Part shown: in pieces, positions 34,306-44,078 of the stretch
Position numbering within the stretch: position 1 is the first letter of the stretch
Layout: every line of letters begins with the position of its first letter
The notes under the pieces: model-generated
Told to the model about the DNA's origin: nothing
Databases searched by the model: none
What the model saw: only the letters and a program-made list of their open reading frames with translations
Position numbers and translations under genes: made by a program
Assembly: GCA_022414725.1 (NCBI GenBank)
Contig: CM039462.1
Span: 179,462,154 to 179,526,153 of the forward strand
Reading direction: 5' to 3'
Origin: Microglena sp. YARC
Lineage: Eukaryota; Chlorophyta; Chlorophyceae; Chlamydomonadales; Chlamydomonadaceae
DNA length: 64,000 nt

Positions 34306-37300
34306 TATTTCCATACCTTTATGTACACATATTCATATATTAAAGTATATATATGTTCATATATACAATACAAAACACTTGAAGATACCATTTAGATGAG
34401 TGGCACCAGGGAAAATGTAATCATCATCATCATCAGAATGGAACACCTTCTACTCCTTTCATCCCATCCAATCCCACCCCAATATGCCCAATGTGTCCAC
34501 TATATGCCCAATATATATAGGGACCGGCAAATAATATGATGCTGCCCAAAGACGAGTATGATATCATATGATGTCATTCAAATATCATGTGATTTAATAT
34601 CATATGAAATGATGCTGTAGGCCAAAGTTACCTAGTCAGACCGCCGGCATCGTATGATATCATATGATATCATATGATGACATGATATCATATGATATCA
34701 TATTGCCTATCCCTAAATATATGCCCAACATGTCCACTATATGCCCAATATGCCCAATCCCATCCCCACTATATATGGCCACCAATGATCAAAGCATAGC
34801 TTCTTTTCAGCTACCAGCAGCAGCTTCTAGGCAACTCCCCTAGCTTGCTACCAAGCCAAACCTAAAGCAATGTAATGCAGCAGCAAATCACATGATTGTG
34901 AAGTTTATAGACCATAGGGTTGCTTTTATAGTTATATAGGGTTTCATTAAACCCCTATATTGGGTTCCCTCTGTGAGGATCTATGTAAACCCATATACTG
35001 TACTGACACGAAAATTGAATGATTTTTAAATTTGACGGTTTTATTTGGCAACGATGAAGGGTGCATTCTGGGTGGGAAGGAAGGGTGCCTAAGGGGGTGC
35101 ATAAAGGGTGCCGAAGTCCCTCCAAATTTGCAATGTTGTAAAGTTTGAAATTATTGCACTAAGATCACCCCCCCCCACCCCCACACCCCATAAAACGGGG
35201 GGAAATGCGTGGTGTTGCAAATTTTGAATCTACCATCAACACCCTTGCCCATACATCTGCCCCCCCCCACCCCCCCACCCCCCACACACACACATACGTA
35301 CGCATACACACACACATATACATACACATACACACACATACACACACACACATACACACACACATACGTACACATACACACATACGCACACATACACACA
35401 CTCACACATACACAGGACAAGATGCATGGTGTTGGGAAGTTTGACCCCAAGACAGGGAAGCGACAGGCCGGCAAGGCCCCCCCCCCACCCACCCATCCCC
35501 CCCCCACCCCCCCACACACCCCCACACACAGGACAAGATGCACGGTGTTGGGAAGTTTGACCCCAAGACAGGCAAGCAACAGGCTGGCAAGGCCAGTCCC
35601 ACCATGTCTTACACCAACTACTTTGCTGACTCTCTGACCGCGGAGGCAGCTAGGGACAACAGGGTGGTGGCAGTGCATGCAGCCATGGGCGGTGGCACCG
35701 GACTGACCAGGTATGGGAAGGAGGGTGTAATGGCCCGTGGGTTGGTTGGTTGTCTTGGTTTTGGTTGGTAAGTTGGTTGGTTGACTTGCTTGGTTGATTG
35801 ATTGGTTGACTTGGTTCATTGGTTGGTTGATTGGTTTGGTTGGTTGGTCAGTGGCACCGGACTGACCAGACATGAGACGGAGGGTGTAATGGCCCGTGAG
35901 TTGGTTGGTTGACTTGCTCGGTTGATTTATTGACTTGGATTACTTGCTTCATTTGTTGGTTGAATGGGTTGGTTGGTTGGTTGGGCGGTGGCACCAGACT
36001 GACCAGGTATGGGAAGGAGGGTGTAATGGCCCGTGGGTTGGTTGGTTGTCATGGTTAGTTGACTTCGTTGGTTGGTTGGTTATTTGGTTAGTGGCACGGG
36101 ACTGACCAGGTTTGGGAAGGAGGGTGTAATGGCCCGTGGGTTGGTTGTGTCATGGTTGGTTGGTTAGTTAGTGGCACTGGACTAACCAAGGATAGTATGG
36201 AGGGTGTAATAGCCTGTGGGTTGGTCGGTTGGTTGGTTGGTGGCACTGGACTGACCAAGGATAGTAAGGAGGTTGTAATGGCCTGTATTTGGTTGTTTGA
36301 TTATTTATATTGTTGTTTGATTGGTTGATTGGTTGGTTATTTATATTGTTTGTTTGGTTGGTTGATGATTATATTGTTGGTTGGTTGATCGATTATTTAT
36401 ATTGTTGTTTGTTTGCTTGTTGAGTGAGAGTGTTATGGTTGATTAGTTGTTCCATCATTTGTTTTTCATTTTTGCTGGTCTGTTTGTTTGTGCTATTCTA
36501 CACCACGCAAAACCTTACCAAACCTAACTATGCCTAACCAATGAAAACAAAACAGAACAAACCCAACCAAACAAACGAAGCAAACCCTAACCAAACAAAA
36601 GAAACAAAACCTACAAAAGAAACTTACAATGCCAACCCAAACAAAACCGAACTTAACAAAAAAAGAAAACCAGCGCAAACCAAACCAAACCAAACCTAAC
36701 CAACCTATCCCAAACAAAACCAAACCAAATCAACCAATTTCGAGCAGCGCTTCCCCGGCCTGGTGTTTGATGTTGGCTTTCGTGTTTTGCTTGTTTGTTT
36801 GTTTGTTTGTGTTATTCTATACCACCTTAACCTAAACCAAACCTAAGCTAACCCAACCCAACCCAACCCAACCCAACCCAACCCAACCCAACCCAACCCA
36901 ACCCAACCCAACCCAACCCAACTCAGGTTCGAGCAGCGTTTCCCTGATAGGGTGTTTGATGTTGGCATTGCTGAGCAACACGCAGTTACCTTCGCTGCTG
37001 GCTTAGCCTGTGAAGGCCTCATCCCCTTCGCCACCATCTACTCCACCTTTTTGCAACGCGGCTATGACCAAATCATGCATGACGTGGCACTGCAGAGGCT
37101 GCCAGGTGTGTGTGACTAGCTTGGTTCTTAGTGTGGTGTTGTGTGTATGTTCCCTTTGCTGCTGGCTTTGCCTGTGAAGGCCTCACCCCCTTCGCCACCA
37201 TCCACTCCACCTTGTTGCAATGCGGCTATGACCTGATCATGCATTACGTTGCACGGCAGAGGCTGCCAGGTATTAGTGGCTGGCAAGGTTGTTAGTGTGG

Positions 37301-39646
37301 TGGTGTATGTATGTTCCCTTTGCTGCTTTGAATTCCTCCCCATCCCATTTATTTACTTTATTTATTTAATCAGTTTATTTGCTATATTTATGTATATCTT
37401 TAATAAGTTGCCAGGTAGGTGTGACTGGCTTGTTGTGTTCATTTATTTATTTATTTATTTATTATATAATACCTTTTCCAGTTAGAATTTCCTCCCTGTC
37501 CTTCAATACATCACACATATAAACCCTCTTATCCCTTCTACTCCCTCCACAGTCCGCTTCGCCATGGATCGTGCCGGTATGGTTGGAGCTGATGGTGCCA
37601 CCCACTGTGGGATGTTTGACATCACTTATATGGCTTCCCTCCCTCACATGATCTGCATGGCCCCCTCTAACGAGGCAGAACTCATCAACATGATCGCTAC
37701 CTCCGTGGCTATTGATGCCGGACCCAGCTGCTTCAGGTAGGGCTGAGATATGTTTACCCCCCCCACACACATACACGCACACACACACACATGCCTCACA
37801 TGATCTGCATGGCCCCCTCTAACGAGGCAGAACTCATCAACATATTCGCTACCTCTGTGGCTATTGATGACAGACCCAGCTGCTTCAGGTAGGGCAAAGA
37901 TATATGTGTGTACCCCCTGACAAACAAACACACACAAACACACACACACAAACACACACACACGCACACACACACACTTTCCCCCACACCCCACACCCAA
38001 ACTCTCTCACACACACACCACTGATGATGACGGACCCACCTGCTTCAGGTACAGGAAAGATAATCTAAAACATCCTCAGGTACAGCAAACATAATCCAAC
38101 AAATAAAAAAATCTAAAAAGAATTAGAGCATTAAGACATTGACCCAGCTGCTTCAGGTTCAGCAAAGATATGTGTCCCTCCCCTGACTGGCTCTCCACCC
38201 ACAGACATACACCAACTCACCAACTCACCCGCCAACACACCCCCACACACCACCGATGATGATTCTGGACCCAACTGATTCAGGTATAGCAAAGATGCGT
38301 GTCCCTCCCCTGACTGGATCTCTACCACAGACATCTTCCTTTAAACCTGACAGAATCACTAATTGGCTGACTGGTGACTGACCGAACAACTACCTATCTC
38401 TCTCTCTCTCTTTCTCTCTCTCTGGTTAACGGTGTTACACAATTATATTGCGATCCAGCCGCACAGTAAAGACAAAAACATCTTAATTTAGATCCAAGAA
38501 ATAATTAGCCAGCCAGCCAGAAAACAACTTAAATATATCAAATACAGTTAGTCATATAGTTAGGGACTTGCCCTCGCATCACATAACATTTGCTATACTA
38601 GGTGTGTCATTAAGCTGATCACTTCTATCTATACCCTTTTGGGCTTGTAGCCAAGTTGCTGCTGAAGGGGGATGGGGGTAGAAAGAGGAGGGGGGGGGGG
38701 GGGGGGGGGGAGGGTAATGGGTGGATCGGGAGTTTGAGATAGGTGGCTCTAGTTTGCCCTAGGTGGCTCTAGGTGGAGGCAGTAGGAGAAAGGGGGTGGT
38801 GGAGGGGAGGAGATAGGGAGAGGAGGAGGGGGGGACATACTACCGTGGTTTTCTAAGTCTTGGGCTATCCAAGCTAATCTGTTTTAGGATTGTAATTCAA
38901 GTGCTAGAGGTTAGGGAGGGGGTCCCCTATCTAGGTGGGGGCTGTACTATCTCTACTTGGCTGGGTCTGACGGCTATGAAACTGGTTCTAGGTATAAGCG
39001 ATGTGTGTGTTACTGTGGGAGTCCGGCCTTCAGCAAGGGGTGGGGGCGGCCAGCTCGCGCACCCGCTCAGGGTGGAGCTAGTGTCTAAAGCCATTAGCTC
39101 TCACCTGACATCGTGGCTCTATGGAATGTCGGTAACAACCCCAGTGGGGAAAAACCTTGACATTCTATGAGCCATCGAGGCTTGATAGGACCTTAGGGGG
39201 AGGAATGGTGATTATGGGGAGAGGGGGACCTGTGTTGGTCCATGAGGGTGGGGGGGTGAAGGGGATTGGACTGTAGTAGGTAGGGACACTAGCAGATACT
39301 AGGTTCTATTTGGATGCTACTAAGGGGCCACTAGGATCTATTAGGTGGCTTCTAGGATGAGAGGCAATGAGCTCAGCTCCACTAGGGTGACTCCACATGT
39401 AGCCTCTTGCCAGGCACTGCAGGGGGAACAAGCTCAGCAATCCACGCTGGCGAAGGAAGGCTTCCACTAGCAAAAGCTTGACCTGACATGGCGAAACAAC
39501 TGGGTGTAATGGCCAAGCAGGGCCAGACATCCACCATTGAAATCGTGGAGCGAGTTTCGAGCTCCACGGCCCTCACGCCCTTAAGCGTGAGGGCAGAGAT
39601 TCCGCAGAGCCTGGGAGGGATGAGCATGACGGAGAGTGCCGAAAAG

Positions 39647-39679
<33 letters not shown>

Positions 39680-39818
39680 GGTTAACGGTGTTACACAATT
39701 TAATTGCGGGCCAGCCACACAGTAATCAAAAACACAAAAAATGTCATTAGGAATAAGTCATCAAGTCAACCCTATTATTGAGAAAGTACAGTAAGCCAAC
39801 TAACTAAAATCTAGTGAA

Positions 39819-39875
<57 letters not shown>

Positions 39876-40212
39876 TCCTTGCCTCACTCCTGTTTTCATC
39901 TCACACTTTCTGGATCTGTAACCCTGGATAAGGACCTCTCCTGAGCATCCATTGCACATCTCTTTAACTAAGCTAACTAGGTGGGGATCTACCCCTCTGG
40001 CAGCCATCAGCGTCCACATTGCCTCCCTGTTGACGCTGTTGAAAGCCTTGCGGTAGTCCACAAAAGCTGCAAAGAGCGGGGCTCGCCCTGCCTTGGATAG
40101 TTCACAGATGCGCCTCGTGGCGAAGAGCTGGTCTCCCTCTCCCTCTCCCTCCCTCTCCTCTCCCTCTCCCCCTCTCCCTCTCCCCCTCTCCCCCTCTCCT
40201 CTCCCTGTCTCC

Positions 40213-40274
<62 letters not shown>

Positions 40275-43200
40275 ACCTGCTTGGCTGCCTGATTGTCTGC
40301 CATTCTACCTGCCTGCCTGCTTGTCTGCCTGCCTGGAAAAGAAAAAAAGATAACTCCAGGAGGGGCGTGGTGTTGTCTGCTTGTCTGCCTGCCTGCTTTC
40401 TTGCCTGCTTGCTTGTTTTCCTGCCTGCTTGTCTGCCTGCAATCCTGCCTGCTTGCCTGCCTACAATCCTGCCCGCTTGTTTGCCTTCTTTTCTGCCTGC
40501 CATCCTGCCTGCTTGTTTGCCTGCTTGCTTGTCTGCATTTCTGCCTGCTCGTTTGCCTTTCCAACCAACCAACCAACCTCATGACCAACTCAACTGCATA
40601 GGTACCCCCGAGGTAACGGAATTGGTGTTGACCTGGCTGCCAATGGTATCACCAAGGACTTGAAGGGTCGACCCTTGGAGGTACGTGCTGGTTGGGCATA
40701 GCATCCTGGAAATGTCTGCCAAACACACACATACACATATATACACAAGGCACACACACATGCAAGGTGCACACACACACGCACATGCAAGACGCACACA
40801 CACACACACATGCATGCACGCATATGCAAGGCGCATGCACACACACACACACATGCACACACACACAAGGCACACACATATTCAAGGAGCACGCACACAC
40901 ACACACAAGGCACACGTATGCAAGGAGCACACACACACACACACAGGGCACACACATCTGCAAGGAGCACACACGCACACACATTCACACACAGGGCACA
41001 CACATATGCAAGGGGCACACGCATGCAAGGCGCACACACACACACACATGCAAGGCGCATGCACACACACACACATACACAAGGCCCACAGACATGCAAG
41101 GCGCACGGACACACATACAAGGCACTGGCACACAGGGAAGCCCAAGGCAAACACACGCACACCAAAACGAATACCAATCCCAGATTCCCACCAGGAGAGT
41201 CAACATGCGTATTGCATTGCCTCCATACACTCCATGGTGGGTGTGGGTGTGCATACGCATGTGGGTATGGGTGTGCATGTGGTTGTGGGTGTGGTTCTAT
41301 GCCTCCATAGACTCCATGGTGGGTGTGGGTGTGGGTCCATGCCTCCATACACTCCATGGTGGGTGTGCATATGCCTCCATAGGCTCCATGGTGGGGATGG
41401 GGGTGCATGTGGTTGTGTGGGTGGGTCCATGCCTCCATATACTCCATGGTGGGTGTGCATATGCATGTGGGTATGGGTGTGCATGTGGTTGTGTGGGTGG
41501 GTCCATGCCTCCATATACTCCATGGTGGGTGTGCATATGCATGTGGGTGTGGGTCCATGCTTCCATAGACTCCATGGTGGGTGTGCATATGCATGTGGGT
41601 ATGGGTGTGCATGTGGTTGTGTGGTTGGTCCCATACTCCATAGACTCCATGTAAGCGCAACAGATATGAAATGATATATTAGATGGCATTAATGAACTTC
41701 AACCTGATCCCCTTCATGACAAAATCATGATCCCCTTCATATATAAAACATGATCCCCTTGATGACAAAAACATGATCTCCTTCATATCTAAACTATGAT
41801 CCCCTTCATATCTAAAACATGATCCCCTTCATATCTAAACACACAATCCTCTTCACATCTAAACACACAATCCTCTTCACATCTAAAACATGAAAAATGC
41901 TCTGGCCCACACAGATCGGCAAGGGCATAGTCCGCCGTGAGGGAAAAGACGTGTGCCTGCTGGCTTATGGATCTTCCGTCAATGAGGCCATAGCTGCCGC
42001 AGAGATGTTGGCGCTGGATGGCATCTCGGCCACCGTGGTGGACGCCCGCTTCTGCAAGCCACTAGACACTGAGCTTGTGAGGAGGTGTGCCAAGGAGCAT
42101 CCCGTGATGATCTCCATCGAGGAGGGAGCTATTGGTGGCTTCGCTGCACATGTCCTCACCTTCCTCACTCTCAATGGTAAGTCCTCATGTTTGTCTGAAG
42201 TGTTTGTGTTTGAGGGGTTGGTGGGTGAGGTGGTTGTGCCCCACAGGCATGCTTGTGGTTCCTGAGTCTACTGGCACCCTTAGCCTCTACCACACACACA
42301 CACACACACACACACGCACGCTTCTCTGCACACGTCCTCACCTTCCTCACTCTCAATAGTAAGTCTTACTGAGTATTTTAGGTGTTGGTGTTTGAGGGGT
42401 TGGTGTGCAAGGGGTTGGAAGCTGAGACACTCACACACATCCCGTGATGATCTTCACCGGGAGGGGGCTGTTGGTGGCTTCTTTGCACACGTCCTCACTC
42501 TAAATGGTAAGCTGTTGGAACATAGGTATCATTGAGATATTAGGTAGTACTCCCTACCTACCTACCAACCTGCCTCCCTCCCTACCTACCTACCTACCTA
42601 CCAACCTGCCTCCCTCCTCCCTCCCTCCTCCCTCCCTCCTCCCTCCCCCCTCCTCTCCCTCCCTCCCGCCTCCCCCCCTCTTCTCCCTTCCTCCCTCCCT
42701 CCCTCCCCCCCTCTCTCCCTCCTCCCTCCCCCCCCCATCTCTCCCTCCCTCCCGCCCTTCTCCCTCCCTTCCCTCCCTCCCCCTCTTCTCCCTTCCTCCC
42801 TCCCTCCCTCCCTCCCTCCCCCTCCTCTCCCTCCCTCCCGCCCTCCCCCCTCTTCTCCCTCCTCCCTCCCTCCCCCCCTCCCCCCTCCTCTCCCTCCCTC
42901 CCTCCCCCCCCCCATCTCTCCCTCCCTCCCGCCCTCCCCCTCCTCTCCCTTCCTCCCTCCCCCCTCCCTCCCTCCCTCCCTCCCTCCTGCCCTCCCCCCC
43001 TCCTCGCCCTTCCTCCCTCCCTCCCACCCTCCCTCCCTCCCTCCCCCTCCTCTCCCTCCCTCCCACCCTCCTCGCCATTCCTCCCTCCCTCCCTCCCTCC
43101 CTCCCTCCCTCCCTCCCTCCCTCCCCCCTCCTCTCCCGCCCTCCCCCCCTCCTCTCCGCCCTCCCTCCCTCCCCACCTCCTCTCCCGCCCTCCTTCCTCC

Positions 43201-44039
43201 CCCCTCCCCTCCCCCTCCTTCCCTCCCCCCACCCACCTCCTATACTTACACCTGCATCCAAGCCTTTTTGGTAATCCTCAACCTCCATGGTAAGCTGTTG
43301 TAACATTAGCAGTACTTGCTAGTACTCCCCCCCACACCCCTACCTCACCCCACCTATACCAACCAGCATCCAAGTCTTCTCTGCGCACGTCCTCACTTTC
43401 CTCACTCTCAATGGTAAGTCTTCCTATACACACACATGCTCACACACAAGTCTGATTGACAATGGCCTCAGCTTCTGCCCATTGAGTTGAGTATAATATC
43501 ACCCTTGACCCCTACAACAGCAACACGCACACTTAACATGCATAAACACACACAAAATCACTCACACTCACACGCACACAGGCCTGCTTGACAACAGTCT
43601 CAAGTTCTGCCCCATGACCATGCCTGACCGATGGATCAAGGACGTTGACTTCACACACACATGCACACACACACGCTCACCCAGACACGCACAAACACAC
43701 CCAGACACGCACAAGCACACCCAGACACACACACACACACACACGGGAAATATTTATAGTGTGGGTTAGGGTTTTGTCTGAGGAACTTTTCACACACACA
43801 GGTTTGCTTGACAACAGGCTCAAGTGCCGCCCTATGACCATGCCCGATCGATGGATCAAGGGTGGTGACTGCAACCCACCCTTGCACACATGCACACACA
43901 CACACAGACTCACACATACACTCACACACGCACAGGTTTGCTTGACAACGGTCTCAAGTTCCGCCCCATGACCATGCCTGACCAATGGGTCAAGGACGTT
44001 GACTACAACACATCCTTGCACAAACACACGCTCACCCAG

Positions 44040-44078
<39 letters not shown>

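Noticed and set aside
40590..41689. Long Cys/Val and His/Thr frames on both strands
   Set aside because: They arise from the (CA)n and (GTGGGT)n halves of DXS intron 11.
42590..43306. Several 200-250-codon Gly/Arg/Glu frames
   Set aside because: They are translations of the (CCCT)n tract on the opposite strand in three frames; there is no start context or composition of a real protein.
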